Shown here: positions 23,357-37,138 of the stretch, in pieces
Numbering within the stretch: the first letter of the stretch is position 1
Layout of the letters: every line of letters begins with the position of its first letter
Source: Anthostomella pinea
Lineage: Eukaryota > Ascomycota > Sordariomycetes > Xylariales > Xylariaceae
DNA length: 64,000 nt
Direction of reading: 5' to 3'
Assembly: GCA_963556695.1 (NCBI GenBank)
Contig: CAUWAG010000003.1
Location: 3,906,001 to 3,970,000 of the forward strand
Position numbers and translations under genes: made by a program
The notes under the pieces: model-generated
What the model was told of the DNA's origin: nothing
Database searches by the model: none
The model's input: only the letters and a program-made list of their open reading frames with translations

Positions 23357-24712
23357 TCTTCCTCCAAGTTCCAACTGTTCACCTTGACCTTGTCATTTAT
23401 GCAGCTTTATTATGCCGTTGTGGAAGTTGATAAAGAATGACCCAGGCAAATGTAATCATGGGAAAAGAGTGGGAACTGCCATGCGGCACCTCCAAATTGA
23501 GCGTCTTTAATCTTAGATTATTTCCCACAGACCTCACCATTGAAGCTGCATGGTGTTGAGTTCTTGGTGTAATTCTTTACAGAGTATCCGCCTGTCAAGC
23601 TAGCTGTCCCAGACCCCTTCCCAGGCTTCCAGCTGGTCGCTGTCGAAAGTCATGTTCGTTGTCTTGTCATGAAGGAGTTTATTAGGAACTTGTACGGTGC
23701 CCACCTAAGGTACAGTGACCCTATGGCCCCACCTGCAGCGAATCCTCCAAGTGGAGCAGTGCTACAGCGTTAGGTGCCCTGTTAGGTGCCCTGGTGCCCC
23801 TGTCTGCCTGCTAGTGGGGACCGTCCTGCCCGACAAACCGCATCTCCAGCGTGCTCCACCCCCTTTCCCAAATCCCAATTGGGGGCACCGATGTCTCCTC
23901 TCTTCAATGTCCATGCTCGTCGTCCAGGAGCCCGCACATTTCGCTCCTCCGCCCCAAGTTGCCCTTTTCCTGCTTACTTCGTGTGTCTTGTGTCTCTGGC
24001 TGTAACGACATGTTGCTGTCCCAGCAGGTTTGACTTTGTGTGTTCCGAGTCCTCCACAACTCCCACCTGTGTTCTTTGCGGTTGGTGACATGATCTGACA
24101 TACTGAGACTCGACCTCGAAGTATTTCCTCAGTCTCCCGTGGCGGCTCTTATTAGCACTCTTGCGCCCCTCTCTTTTCACAACACATTCTTTTCTATACC
24201 TTGCTGTCTTCTGCCATTTTGGCACGTGGAATTGGGTGTACAGGAGACCCAAAGCGTCTTGATCGCTTGAATCACATCGCACCGCATTAGCACGGTTTCG
24301 CTCGTCCTCTTCCGCCGCTGGTTCCTCCGCCCCGACACGACATTCTCCAGTCGGATATCGAATCTGGAATACCTCCCGATCGTCCCCACGGTCCCTACCG
24401 CAATCCACCGCGCCTGAACTTGTACCATTGGACTTCAATCGCGTGCAACTTTCCGTGCTGGTGAAACGGGAAGCAGGAGACTGGCAGTTGAAACAAACCA
24501 GAAGTGCGACCCGTGGCTATTTGAGTGTTTCGACAGGAGGGAAGGATTGCGTTGCGTCGAGGCAGAGACATAGGCGACGCCGCAATCCCAGACTGCATCC
24601 TCGCGTGGCGCAACCCTCGATCCTGCCCCGTGCTGCGTGCTGTCTCGTGTCGACAGGTTCTTTGTTCTAAATTGGCCCAGCCGCCCAACATAATATTCCT
24701 ACTCCCTCGACC
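23357..24712. other. Intergenic, upstream region of spa2
   Basis: Contains the probable long 5' UTR and promoter of spa2, with CT-rich stretches, and a direct repeat gttaggtgccct at about 23770-23795. No gene supported. Confidence 0.4.
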
Positions 24713-27543
24713 ATGAACACCCGCAATGCGCCGCTCTCACCTGTCTCTCTAGGCGGCGGCGAGTGGCCCGGCGTTCCTCCTTACCAGAAGCCCGACGGCG
24801 AGAACCCCTACCCCAATAATCGCGGTCTCATCTCGCCGCCCAGCTCGGGTGGCTCCAACAGGATGATGAACGGCTTCCCTCCCGGTGCGAGGAGCATCGG
24901 CGGACCCTCTCCTCCGCCCTCTATCGGCCGTTCCAGCACCTATGCGAGAAGCGAGAGCGGACGGAGCATACAAGAGGAGAATATCGAGGCTGTGCTGGGC
25001 GAACACTATGTCGCGCTCAAGAGATATCTATCGTCGACTTCGAAAGACGGACGCGCCAACCCGCCCCCCAACAAAGCCCGTGACAAGTTGCTGCGACTGT
25101 CATCTGTGCAGTTTAGAGAGCTTTCCACCGACGTGTTTGACGAATTGGTGCGACGGCAAAGGAGGCGACCTCCCCCGGGCGCCCCTCCCAACGCTGGCCC
25201 GCCGCCCTACCTGCTCCCTGAAGATACCTTCCACCCAAAGCGCAACCAAGCACGCCAGAAGCTGTCCACACTCGGGTCCCCCAGATTTAGAGATCTCGCC
25301 ACCGACGTCTTTTGTGAATTGGAGCGGCGCATTCCTCGGTTTATTGCTGGAGACATACCTCGAATGGGAACGCCTGGTGGTCCTCCAAGTCGCACCGGCA
25401 CACCTGTCAATGGTATGGGGGGTCCGAGAGGGCCCGGAGGGCCCAACCGCGCGATGCGACGGCCGTCCGATGCAAGTTCCATTCGCTCAGCAGGACCCCC
25501 AAGAATCAATGGCGAATATCCCATGCCGCCATCTCCCGGACTCCCAAACGGTGGCTTCGACCGACCACTCCCCAAGACGTTCAACAGCAACACAATTGTA
25601 CCGAACAAGAGTACCATGGTGGAGGAAGACGACGACCTTACTGGGTCAAACGATGACGACCATGATGCATTCGGGCTGAGCAATCGTGCCAGTAAGAGGA
25701 GTGCCGGCACAAGTGGGGGCGCCTCTGAAGTAAGTTTTGAGCGTAGCTGGTGTAGAGCATTGCCATGACTAACACTCCATAGACGGACAAGAAGCTTATA
25801 GACGACTACCAAACCCAAGTACGAGAACTGCGGGACAAACTGGACGGGATGGAAGACCAACTGAAGAAGAAAGACGACGAGCTAAACAGCCTGATGGACA
25901 GCGAGCGCTCACGGGCCGCTGCCTCTAATGTGGAGAAGAAGGGCTGGGAAGACTTGCGAACTGATTTAGAGGGCAAACTAGCCGAGGCACAAGACCTGAA
26001 CAACTCGATGCGCAACGAACTCGAGCGTATGAGAGACGACCACGCTGCCGAATCGCACAAGTTGAGGGAGGAGCTTGATTATGCCCAGGAGATGGCCGAG
26101 CAGAACAAGGGAAGCACAGACGATTCAGAGGCAATTCGGGAGAACCGCGAGCTGCGCATGGCCCTCGAAGAGCAGCAACAGATCACAGAACATGTCCGCC
26201 GTGAAACACAGCAGTATCTCGAGGAGATGAGGGCGCTGACCGTGCAACATGCGCCTTCTTACGACAGGCAGGCCCAGCTGGAGAAGACGATCGAGGGGCT
26301 GGAACAGGAAGTCCAGACCTGGCGAAGCAACTATGCCCGCGCCAAAACCCAACTCCGCAGCATGCGCGCTTCGTCGATAGGACTATCCATGGAGCTAGAC
26401 GCCGTCAAATACGTCCAGGACAAAGGGTTCATAGCGGAGACCGGCCTCGTCAAGGATGTTTACGTCACCAAGTTCCAGGTTTCGATCGACGAGCTTCTGC
26501 GCCGAGTCCGAACGGACAACCCGGAGAAAGTGGTCCATTATATGAAGTTGGTCATTTTCCGAGTACAGCGTATCACCAAGGACATCGATGCCGATCAGCC
26601 CAACGACGAGGAAATCATTCACCACCGGCAGAAGCTGAGGAGCCGCGTTTCCGCCACCGCCAGTAATCTCATCACCGCCTCGAAGAACTTTGCTTCCTCT
26701 GCCGGCATTTCCCCCGTCTCCCTAGTCGATGCGGCTGCTTCGCATCTCGTCGCTGCTTTGGTGGAGCTGATGCGGGCTGTCAAGATTCGCCATACTCCAG
26801 CTGAAGAGCTTGAAGACGATGATGACGGTACGATCACCCCTGTGGACTCGGCCCAGTTTGCCTCTACCAGCACCACTACAATCCAACAAGATCCATACTC
26901 GGAACCCCAAATATCTCCGCTGGCGCCGCCTCCCGCATTGCAGGCAATCCGCGCAGGCATGCGTGATAGTGCCAACTCCTCCGCATATAGTCCTGTCAAC
27001 TCGCCGAGAGAATCTGTCGAGCAGTACAACTCGAGAATGTCCGGCAATGGCGCAACATATGGGAACGGTAATATGACTTACACGGGCGCCAACCATAGCG
27101 ATGCAGCGACCCGGAATGGCTACGGGCCTCGAGATACCGACAATGAAGATTTGAAAATCTATCTCGAAGACCAGTCAGCCGTAATGGTCCAGGCTATCCA
27201 GGGTCTGGTTGGGTCCATTCGTGGCAACGCACCGATCCAGGAGATTAATGACCAGATCGATTCGATTGCCGAGGTTGTCGGCACAGTCGTCTCGGTGACG
27301 GTGTCTAGCGGAAACGACGGTGAGATGCTCGACCGCCTCACGTCTTGCCGTCAGCGCTTGCTAGAGGCTGGCGACCACGGCAACAACCTTGCTGATCGAG
27401 GCCTTGGCGACACGGATCGCGAGTGGCGAATGTGGACGCAGACCCTGCCCCCTATCGCCTTTGAGATTGCACGTGTCACCAAGGAGCTTGTGCAACACAT
27501 TGACCGCGTCGGCATATCGCCTGGCGAAGAGGACCTGACCTAG
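24713..27543 (+). CDS. spa2: Polarisome scaffold Spa2
   Basis: Scaffold of the polarisome at growing hyphal tips, binding formin, Pea2/Bud6 and MAPK components. Exons 24713-25729 and 25783-27543 give 925 residues; the 53-nt intron has GTAAGT and a tgactaac branch point. The tandem Spa2 homology (GIT/SHD) domain is clear: ALKRYLSS, KARDKLLRLSSVQFRELSTD and VFDELVRRQ, then a second unit NQARQKLSTLGSPRFRDLATD and VFCELERR, at about residues 85-220. A Pro/Gly-rich linker follows, then a long coiled coil (about 345-530) rich in E, K and Q. The conserved C-terminal region contains FIAETGLVKDVYVTKF and, near the end, helical VVSVTVSSGND. Intact. Confidence 0.93.
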
Positions 27544-28632
27544 AACGAAATGGAACGACCAAGGTTGATACCATTGCCACATTTTCTTGACTTTGGGATG
27601 CCACTCATCCCAGATTTCACCACTAGTCATTGAGATACCCCAACAAGCTTTGCTTTGGTGGACCAAGCCGATCTTTCTGCTTCAGGTCCGGAGTACCTAT
27701 CTTCGCGCCTAGTCGTGGAATGCCTACAACGTGGAGCCAAACGCACTACCACGAAACTTATTGCTAATTCCTAAAACTCCACAACCGCCGGCATCCTCAA
27801 TGGACATCAGTCATCCACCCGTGATACAGGAACTTAGCTGGGCAAGGGTACTGCACTTGTGCTAGACATCGAGCGATGTTTCCAGGTCACCTTCGTGTTT
27901 TGGGCGCTGTCTACACTGCACAGTAGAGGGCAGATAAAGAGCATCTCGGGAAAGAGAGGACCGCACAACTTGGAATCAACTCGACGTAGATGAGCTCGGG
28001 TGCTCCCTGGGCTGCGGCATGAATAATGGGGGTGATGGATGGTACGAGAAGTTGGACGACTCCGGACGAGGCCATATATATCAAAACCAACATGTATGTT
28101 ATAGACATTGTTCACTGCTAGAAAAGACTACGTGGCAGGGAACACCGAGCCAATTGACGTTGTACAGTACAGATCTATGGCGTACATTCACGCAACTGAT
28201 TCCTTTGCATTGCGATTCTTGGTTGAGTGAAGCAGATTTCCGCTGTCTATGGTAAGTCTCTGGGTATTTTCTATAGGTGTAACTGGCCGAACGCCTAGAG
28301 TAGAATGTTTCCGAGTAGTAGGAGTCGAGTTTCCATGTAAACGGTCCGCTGCTAGTGAATGAAGGGCAGCGAGGTGTGTTCCCTCCGCAAATTGGTAAAG
28401 GGGGTAAGTAAAGCAACAAGCTCCTCCGCGAGAATCGTCCTCGTCCTCGTCCGCGCTTTCGGCCCGTACCGAATGACTGCGACCACTTTTCATGAACACC
28501 AAGTAACCATATTCGCATCTCACATCCGTCCGCTAGGCGAGGTCGCCTCAGGTCTAGCCCTTCGACACGCATCAAACAGGTCAGTAAGTCAATCCCCAAA
28601 GTCGTCTTCGTACCATTTCCTTTCCCAGCCCC
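27544..28632. other. Intergenic, convergent 3' flanks
   Basis: Between the 3' ends of spa2 and the Myb gene. The minus frame 28599-28099 has no motif and is not supported. Confidence 0.4.
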
Positions 28633-29355
28633 TTATTCCTCTCGAGTCCGGGACGTGCTCCTAGACGTGTTCCGGGACGTGTCTCGGGAGGAGTCCGGCG
28701 ACATCAGCGGGTGTGGTGCGCGCCACTCGCGGCGCTGGCTCGACGTGCGCATGGGGGCCGGCGGCGGGCTGGGCTCGGTGTTGCTGCGTATTCGGGTGAG
28801 GCTGGCCATCCCCGTCGATGTGGTGCTGGTGCTGGATGTGGATGCGGATGAGTCTAGACTTCCGGCGATTGCTCGTGCGATGTTGGACGGTCCCCGCTGT
28901 CGATGTTGCTGTTCCTGTTGCTGTGGTAGTGGTTGCTGCTGCTGCTGCGTCTGTTGATGAACAGGCGCCTGCTGGTACGTCTGCTGCAGCGTCGGGTGCG
29001 GACGCCGGGACTCCGAGGCTGAAGTCCTGGATCTGGACACGGAGTTCCCCATCTGCCTCGAGGACGACGAAGACGACGCGGCAACCGCTTCCAGGGCCTC
29101 CCGCTCGAGCTCCCGCTCGAGCAGGCTGTCCTGCAGCTGCGGGACCAGCTCGGCCCAGCGCGTGCGGCAGTCGGCCTCGTTGCGTCTCCAGAGTGCGTTT
29201 GCTACGGCCTGCCAGTCCATCACGCCGTACCGTCTCACGGCCTCCTTGAGGATGTTGTCTTCGGTATTGGACCATTGTCCCACGCCGTTGTGGGTTCTCC
29301 GCCGGGAGGGCGTGGGCCGCGGGGCGCTGGTGCTGTTGGGGCTGGTGGAGAACAT
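28633..29355 (-). CDS. Single-repeat Myb/SANT-like DNA-binding protein
   Basis: 240 residues, one exon. A Myb-like helix-turn-helix sits at about residues 25-75: GQWSNTEDNILKEAVRRYG, then WQAVANALWRRNEADCRTRW, with the regularly spaced tryptophans of the fold. After it come a Ser run, a glutamine-rich stretch (polyQ about residues 135-155), and a Ser/Thr/Arg tail with a repeated SRxTSR pattern to the stop. The polyQ and Ser-rich parts suggest a transcriptional regulator; no target is predictable. The opposite strand carries long shadow frames because of the GC-rich low-complexity sequence. Confidence 0.7.
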   Translation of the reverse strand: MFSTSPNSTSAPRPTPSRRRTHNGVGQWSNTEDNILKEAVRRYGVMDWQAVANALWRRNEADCRTRWAELVPQLQDSLLERELEREALEAVAASSSSSSRQMGNSVSRSRTSASESRRPHPTLQQTYQQAPVHQQTQQQQQPLPQQQEQQHRQRGPSNIARAIAGSLDSSASTSSTSTTSTGMASLTRIRSNTEPSPPPAPMRTSSQRREWRAPHPLMSPDSSRDTSRNTSRSTSRTREE

Positions 29356-30882
29356 GGTTGCCTGGGTTGGATCTGGTAGTCAGGGGAGGGCTTTCTTGGG
29401 AGTTGGGTGAGAGGTCTTTTGCTAGCTGTGTAATACAGGTGTGAGTATAGTATCGTCTACAAAGCTTGAGAGCCAGTACAAGAGATGAAGCAGGCAGTAT
29501 GTGTGTATGAGTGGTGGTAATGTTTTTGGCAGACAGAAGAGAGAGAGAGAAAGGGGAAATAAAATGCCAGCGGTTAAAACGCTCTCATAACGGTACTCTT
29601 CTACCAAGCGCGAATCCAAGATGAGGGCGGGCTACACGTGGTCCGAAGACGGCATTCTCGTAAGATTACGCGTCTGGTCTCGTGGTCTGTCGCCTGATAA
29701 AGGCGCCTCATAAGGTTTGGGGCTGCAGTGGACCCTGGCGGTTGCTGTTGCTGTTTGTGACAACTTGACCACGATACCCTCAGGGGCCCCTTCTCACGAT
29801 GCCATCACTTATATGAACCTGATTCTCCCAACTACCTACACGATTGCTTTATGCCTAGATCAACAGGACATCGTGGATGACCTGGCAACCGAATAGAACA
29901 CGTCTCGTGAGTGAGCAGAACCCCCTTAGGCCATCTTTTGACGCCATCGTGAGAAGTTTTCCCAGCACCGAGATTGGTGCCTTCTACGTCAGCCTTGCGC
30001 GCCCGGACCGTTCCTCCCGCAATCGGCCATCGGCCAGTCTGGACCGGGCTGTAGCCTAGTACCTGCATCCGGTCTCGCTTGATGCCATCACGAGGGCCGT
30101 TGCCTGCTTGCTTGTGCTACATGCGACTATGGCAGTACCAACATCTAAAGTATATAGATGCTTACGTGATGACTTGGCTCTTTCCTTCTTTGATGCACTT
30201 GGAGCTGCTTCGAACCATTTGCAATCAAATAAGTCATTGTACTCATGTGTCTCGACAAGCGGGCACTCGGAGAAAGGAGCGGGAACCCGATGTCTGGCAG
30301 CAAGCGGAACCCCGTGTACCCCCAACCACCTCTCCTAATTTCACCACCACCCCCCTATATCTACCTAAGGAAGTATAAATGTAGCCACAGAAGCTAATGA
30401 TGTAGCCTAGGCTGGTAGACATGATTTGCTCGTGGGGTTGTAGGGGTATATACTTGTTGCACATGAGAGTGATTCGGTGGCATGGTGCATTTGTGGATGT
30501 GACCCTGGGCAACTCTTAGTCGTTGCCCCTTTTTAACACACGTCAAGTGTCTGCAAGTTTCCATTCAATGCCTTGCTACCTCGTTATTATCCGCTATTCT
30601 CCCTAAATTCTCACCCCGCCTGTGGTGTACCTAGTCCTCGCCGGATTCAACGTGAAAACGACCCGTTCGAACGACGCCGTCTCCCAAATAGGAACTCGAG
30701 GCTAAAAAACTCAAAATGCCCTCTAATTGTCGATAGGGCAAGCCACTCGAGATCACAGTTTATAGAAACAGCTCTAGCTCCCCCAATGACGCTCATTAAG
30801 GTGCCTTGGCCATCTGATCCACCCCCCCCCCCCCGCGGAAAATAAAGGAGGGCAAGGAGCGGAACAAGTTAGAAGCTGTCAG
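29356..30882. other. Intergenic between the Myb gene and the LINE
   Basis: No gene supported. Contains a 14-C homopolymer at about 30822-30835. The word agctgtcag at 30874-30882 recurs just past the LINE tail (37145-37153) and may be its target duplication. Confidence 0.35.
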
Positions 30883-31199
30883 GAAGCATCCTGGAGAACA
30901 AAGAACCTTCATGTACATATACATGGCCTCCGCGCCTGACTAGTATTGCTCATCTCTGCAGAACAACATACCATTTACCCCCCCCATGGTTCGGCCTTGT
31001 GACAGAAGCTGCCAAGTAGAGAAAACGGAACCGGACAACAACGGTCCAACGTCAAGACAACGCCACCTTCAGAAGGACTGGAGAGTCCTAGGTAACAAAT
31101 CCCACTTCCCTTCATCTGACGTAAGGTTGTCAACAACGTTGTTTTGTTACGAGTTAATTTAACTATGCTCCGTCCTACTCCTAATGTTTACCTCGGAAC

Positions 31200-33078
31200 T
31201 GCAAGACCCAGTCATCGTGGATCCTATCGAAAAGCTCTTCTCGGACATGCCTGACGGCTCTGGATGACGCCTATACTACTCGAAATCGACAGGAGCAGCG
31301 GTGTCTCATCTCCCAGACCCCACTGGGTTTGCGGCTCGCTTTTGTTGAGAGACTAACCCTCATCTACTTCTCCCACGACAACTATTTTTTCTTGGCGCCC
31401 CGCTGTTAGGGCGTAACCTCGATACCTGCACTAAAGTAGGCACTTCTTTTAGTAACTGACTATCTTTGTCAAGGCACAAATTTTTTTTTCTCATAAGCCG
31501 GATGGCACCCTTCCACAACGGGCCCCTAAACACGCCTATGGCCATCCCAAAGACGACCACTGGCGGCATGCTCAAATCCCCGGCCCCTAAAAAGACATAC
31601 GGCCCGGCAACTCCGAGCAGGCTCTGCCAGGCGCTGCTTAACAACATCAGCAGCAGCCTGTCACAGGTCTCCGAGGCTGACTTTACCATTATTTCCCCTC
31701 TGAAAGGAAAATCCCGAAATATCAATGACGGCAGCACCACTAGAATGAAATAACCTCAATTAAACGAAATCTCTATAGATCAAGCCATTGAACGCGATAC
31801 TGGGAGTAAAGCCGCCTCTTCAGAGTGCTAGGACCAAGTTGCCAAAATACTAGATAAAGACAGGCACCTTTATAAAACCAGGATGACAATGTTTCAGGAG
31901 TGTGCTGCAACAGTTGACAAGACACTTGAGAAAATCGGAACCGAATTATACTCACATGCCAAGGAGTTCAGCGCCTTCTTCTCTAAATGCCTGAGCGAGT
32001 GGCTAGAAACCCGAGATTCAACCATAAGGAAGACCACTTCCGGGGGGATGGTGATGGGGAAGCCCACCATGACTTTCGCCCAAGCTGTCTCTTCTAACCA
32101 CCGACAACATCCACTGACAGTCAACACCACCATGAAGAAAACACAGCCTGGTGCCCTTATTAATGTCAACCAATAAAGAAGAAACAGGATGATCTCTGGG
32201 TCTTTGTCCGTATGGACAATAGCCATTTAGAGCCTTATGGGATAAAGTCTACACTAAACAAAAGACTTAAGCTCCATCCCCAAGAGCTTAGAGAGGTGAC
32301 GCGGTGCCTCTCCGGGTTCACCTGACACCCAAGGGACAAGCCAACTCAGACTAAGCTCCTGGCTTTCCAAGAAGAGATCGCTGACATTCTTAAGGTATAA
32401 AAGATCGAAACCTACACGGTCTGGCATCACTACAAGATTGATGGATGCCCAAAGAAGGTCATCAGTGCGGAAGGGTTTATAATCGATATTACCAACACTG
32501 CTGTCGCTAACGAGATTAAAGCCCAAACAGGCAACAGACCTTTAAGGTATATACTCTCAAGAAACACGGTTGATTCAAATCCAGAGACCACATGGGTGAT
32601 CTCTCTGCCCTGTACAACAAAAAAACCATTCATGCTTTTTGCTCACTCAATGACCTCGAGACACATTCAATACTCCCCTAAGGTTCACCAGTGTGCGAGC
32701 TGCTTCAGATACCATGGTAGAAACTACCGATGTAAAAAGCAAATATGTGCACGTTGTGCCAGCACAGTACACCAGGGGGAATACAAAAAACCAATCCCAA
32801 AGTGTGTCAACTGCAAGGGGTCTCATGCTGCCGACTTCGACAAATGCCCTGCACGCCCCAAGGTCATGAAAGGTATCATCCACAAGCACACATGGGAACA
32901 AATTCAGGAAATAAGGCTGGCCGGAGAAAGAGCCAGATCCAAGGCCTTCAATGAAGCAGGCGGAAACCAAGCTGGGTCAACACCCAGCAACAATAACAAA
33001 GACATCACAATGCAAATCGACACAACAGATACAACTCATCCTAGAGATGCCGATACCATTGTTGTCAGTCAATGTTAG
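31200..33078 (+). pseudogene. LINE ORF1 (gag-like) remnant with zinc knuckles
   Basis: Broken into several frames by stops. The recognisable part is the C-terminal Cys-rich block: CASC, then RYHGRNYRCKKQICARCAS, then KCVNCKGSHAADFDKCPARP, three CCHC-type knuckles at about 32690-32853. Such knuckles are usual for ORF1 of Tad, I and related LINEs, where ORF1 binds the element RNA. Upstream segments (31466-31753, 31883-32176) are Ser/Thr/Lys-rich. Confidence 0.75.
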
Positions 33079-36000
33079 GTACATCAAATGGAACACATCG
33101 ACACGGGCATCTAGTCATCCATTCTGTGAATACAGCAGGAGGACAAAAGAGTGCAGGCCCTACAGAGTTAACCATCAACCTGGCTGACTACAAAGGAGAA
33201 CAAGCAGACATCATTCTGATGCAAGAGCCCTGGGTTGGCATACCACCAGGCAGGAGAATAAGAGTAAAGACACACCCCAATTACGATATATACTCCCCAG
33301 TGGATTCCTGGGACAGCGACAGTACACAGCCCATATCTCTTATTTATATGAAAAAATACCTTTAAGCGGATCAATTTTGGCCCTATGCTACACGAGACAT
33401 CACCTGGGTCAAGGTACAAGGCATTACATTTGCCAGTGTCTACCGGCCATGTGACAACCCATAGGAAGTGGATGATATTCTGGAAGTATGGACTCCACCT
33501 TTTGGCTGCGTTATAGCTGGAGATTTTAATGCTGGCGACACATCCTGGGACTCGAGCAATCCAGGATATCATGGTGGCGTCATACTGGCACAGACTATGG
33601 CAGACCACGGACTGGATCTGATTTCTGAACCAGATGTCCCAACATATGATGACGGAAATATACTAGATCTGGTGTTCTCAGATGTCCCTATGGCCGAAGC
33701 CTCAGTGAATGATGCACTCCAGTGCACTTCAGATCATGAGACATTACGAATAGTCATTCCAATTCAGGGAGATCTAGACCGAGTCCCCAAGGCCAATCAT
33801 TGGATAGTACCAGACAATAAACTATAAGAGCTGGCAAATAATTTCCAAACCAGGATTCATGAACTCCCCCGGCTGGGTGTATCCCCTGGCCAGGTGGATG
33901 CCTTTACATAAAGCTTGATCAATATGATCCAAGGCTGTATCAGGACAGTGGGCAAGAGGCCCCGTCAATCTAGGCCCACTGCTTGGTGGAATGATGACTG
34001 CAAAGCAGCTGTTCAGACATACAGGGCCCTTTCTAAACAGACTACAAGCTAAGAAGGGCGGAATTCAGCCCGACGGGAATTTTGCCACGTGGTTCAGAAA
34101 GCTAGGAGAGAGTACTGACAGAATCTAATTGATTCAGCAATTGAGCCAAAGGACCTATACAGAATCGTCTCTTGGCACAAGCTATCAGCAGGATTGCGCT
34201 CCCCTCCAATCATCATAAGAGAACAAATATTCGAGTCATAAGAGAGCAAGGCAAATGCATTACGCTCAGCCACGTTTGAACGAAGTACCCCAGACAATGA
34301 TATCATCGACACCTGGTCCACTCAGATCACACAACCCAAGCCACACATCCCCCTTGAATACTATGTCAGACTGGAAGAGGCTGAAGGGTACACTATAGGG
34401 ACCAAGAGAAACTCCCCGGGAGTAGATACCCTCACAGTACGGATTCTGAAAGCTTGCTGGCCAGTCATTAGGGAACATATCAGAGCCCTTTTCCAGACCT
34501 GCCTACAGATTGGACACCACCCTAAATCATTCAAAGTAGCTGAGGTGGTGATGATCCCAAAACCAGGCAAGAAAGACTATTCCAATCCCAGGGCCTACAG
34601 ACCAATATCGCTATTATCATGTCTTGGCAAAGGCCTTAAACAACTTATTACAAAAAGAATTACCTGTTTGTTGTTAAACTTGGAATTCTAGCTCCACAAC
34701 ATTTTGGAGCTCTATCAAAGCGCTCTGCCACTGACCTGGTAGCTGCACTCATACACGATATTGAGCAGGCCCTCGACCAAGGCCTCGTTGCAACGGTAGT
34801 CACATCAGATGTGAAAGGGGCCTTTGATGCTGTCCTAATGGGACGGCTGGTGGTTTGCATGAGAGAACAGGGCTGGCCGGGCTTTCTCGTAAGATGGATC
34901 CAGTCATTCATGTCCGAGCAGTCCGCAAGGGTTCAGTTTGAAGGTATTGTGACCAATATAAAAGCCCTCACTTGTGGGCTACTATAAGGCTCACTACCAG
35001 CCTCTCTAATCCTTTACATGCTGTATATAGTGCCAATTTATGCCCGACTCGGTATGAAAAGGAGACGCTTTAGATACGCAGACAACCTAGTGATTCTCTG
35101 TATTAGAAAGAACTTTAAAAAAATAGCCATAAAAGCTTCTAAAAATTTTATTTATTTAATTAATAAGGACATAATAACATTATTAAATTTGGTCCCAATA
35201 AAACCAAGATCATGTACTTTTTATGAAAAAAGAACTCAGACAATCCTCCAGTCCGTTAAAGAATAATAAACAAAATAACAAAAGACTCCATGCAATGGCT
35301 AGATGTCCTCCTAGATAGAAAACTAAACTTCAAAAATCATGTTTCCTACTGGGCTAAGAAAGCTAGTAAGGTAATAAATCACCTTTAAGGACTATGCAAC
35401 ATAGTCAAAGGACTTCCAGTAAAGTTAACTAAGAGGGCTGTGAAAGCTTGTGTTATTCCTATTCTTACACATGGCCTAGAGGCCTGGTACCTAGGAATCA
35501 AGAAAGTTGGGAGCTTAGGTGGGACATCAGCATATCGCATTAAGAGGCTTCTTAGAACGATAGATGCTGTACTACAAACGGCGATCATGGCTATCTTGCC
35601 AGTCTGGAAAACACACCCTGGACATATCTTACACTTTGAATCGCAGATTCCCCCAGCAGGAGTTCTTGCAGAGTCAATAAGACGACGTCACGGCCTCCGA
35701 CTAGGACGAATAGATCAGAGACACCCTCTGGTTGGCAGGCTCCAAATACAAGCTCGCAAGGATCCAACAAGGCTACAAAGGAGCTTCCAGCTAGTCCCTG
35801 ACTTCCAGAGACCAATACTTACCAGGCCATCATGAAAGAAGCGCCCAATCCGCAAAGACAAAGACAAAGAAACAGAGCTCTTCAAGCAATGGTTATAAGA
35901 GAGAAACGTGAACACTGACCTTGTCATCTACTCAGATGGATCACAGTTGAATGACCAAGGCACAATCCGCACTGGATGGGGTTATACCATCAGGAAAGGC

Positions 36001-36570
36001 GGCACTACACAAGAAATATATCAGGGAAAAGACAAACTTCTTCAAACAGAAATAATAGATGCTGAAGTCCATGGCGTTCTCCAAGGTCTCACAGGAGCCA
36101 GGGCAATTAAACACAGAAAACGGCTATATGTCTGCCTGGACTACACGTTAGTGGTAGATGGGCTCAATGGGACTCCACCTGAGACATCACAGAACATTTT
36201 CCTACGATTCCAAGAACTTGCCACGGCACACACTCCTGGAGTGACCGCCAAATGGATTCCTGGACACAGAGTGTGACAATCAGGCCTGCAGCTGCGCTGG
36301 TCAGGGCTGATGGGTTGAAATATCTAGATTCAACAATATCTAAGGAAGAAGAGGCAAGGTCGGAAGAGAACGGGGAAGCTAAGGGTATATATGTACATAA
36401 ATATATGGAGGTATTATGTAATACCGTAACACAGAGATATTAATGGCAACAAAGCTGCTAACATACTAGCAAAAGAGGGTGCCATGTTAAAAACGGACAC
36501 AATGAACCTTCCTACAATCTCTTGGGTAAAGAGAGATCTCAAAAAAAAGAACAAAAGAGAATTCGATCAA
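33072..36570 (+). pseudogene. LINE ORF2 remnant: endonuclease, reverse transcriptase, RNase H
   Basis: Endonuclease motifs: IILMQEPWVG (about 33215), AGDFNAGDTSWDS (about 33515-33560), TSDHET (about 33727). Reverse transcriptase: KPGKKDYSNPRAYRPISLL (about 34560-34615), TSDVKGAFDAV (about 34805), a stop at the QGSP motif (about 34985), then YADN (about 35075) where an active enzyme has YADD. RNase H: YSDGSQ, DAEVHGVL and CLDYT at 35926-36150. At least ten stops or frame breaks lie between these blocks, so no functional protein can be made. Confidence 0.85.
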
Positions 36571-37107
36571 TAGTAGAAAGACCAATCAGAACCAAGGTAT
36601 CAAGAAGTATACTCACATGCAGTAACTAAAAAGGACCTTATATCTTTTAAAAGGAGCACTTTACACAGACTTCTAGCGGCTAGATCTGGACATGGCGACT
36701 TTGCTAGATATCACGAACGTTTTGGGCATACAGACTTGAATAACTACTGCAGCTACGGTAAGAAAAAAACACCACAATATATATTTTTTTATAAGAGGTT
36801 TGGGAAAAACCGACTATTGTGTAGGTACTCGCCTAGGACAGCTTGTTTATAATACTTAGGGGAGAGGAGCACAGAATGGACAAAATTCGTGGAGAAGAGC
36901 AAGTTCTTTTCAACAATCTGCCCCCGATAGATAGCTTTTCTTGAAGGACCAGATGGATGACCCCAAGGTCATACCGCCGCACCAACGGGGATGGGCCCGT
37001 GAGCGGGACTGACTGTACTTATTATCTTGAGACCTCCACAACCCTGCAATACAGAGGCTCTGGGAGGCGTGGTTTGCACTACTGAGGAGCTACCCCCCAC
37101 GTTAAAT

Positions 37108-37138
<31 letters not shown>

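Noticed and set aside
28655..29275. Long open frames opposite the Myb gene
   Set aside because: They mirror GC-rich, glutamine- and serine-rich coding sequence; the Myb motif and start fix the true strand.
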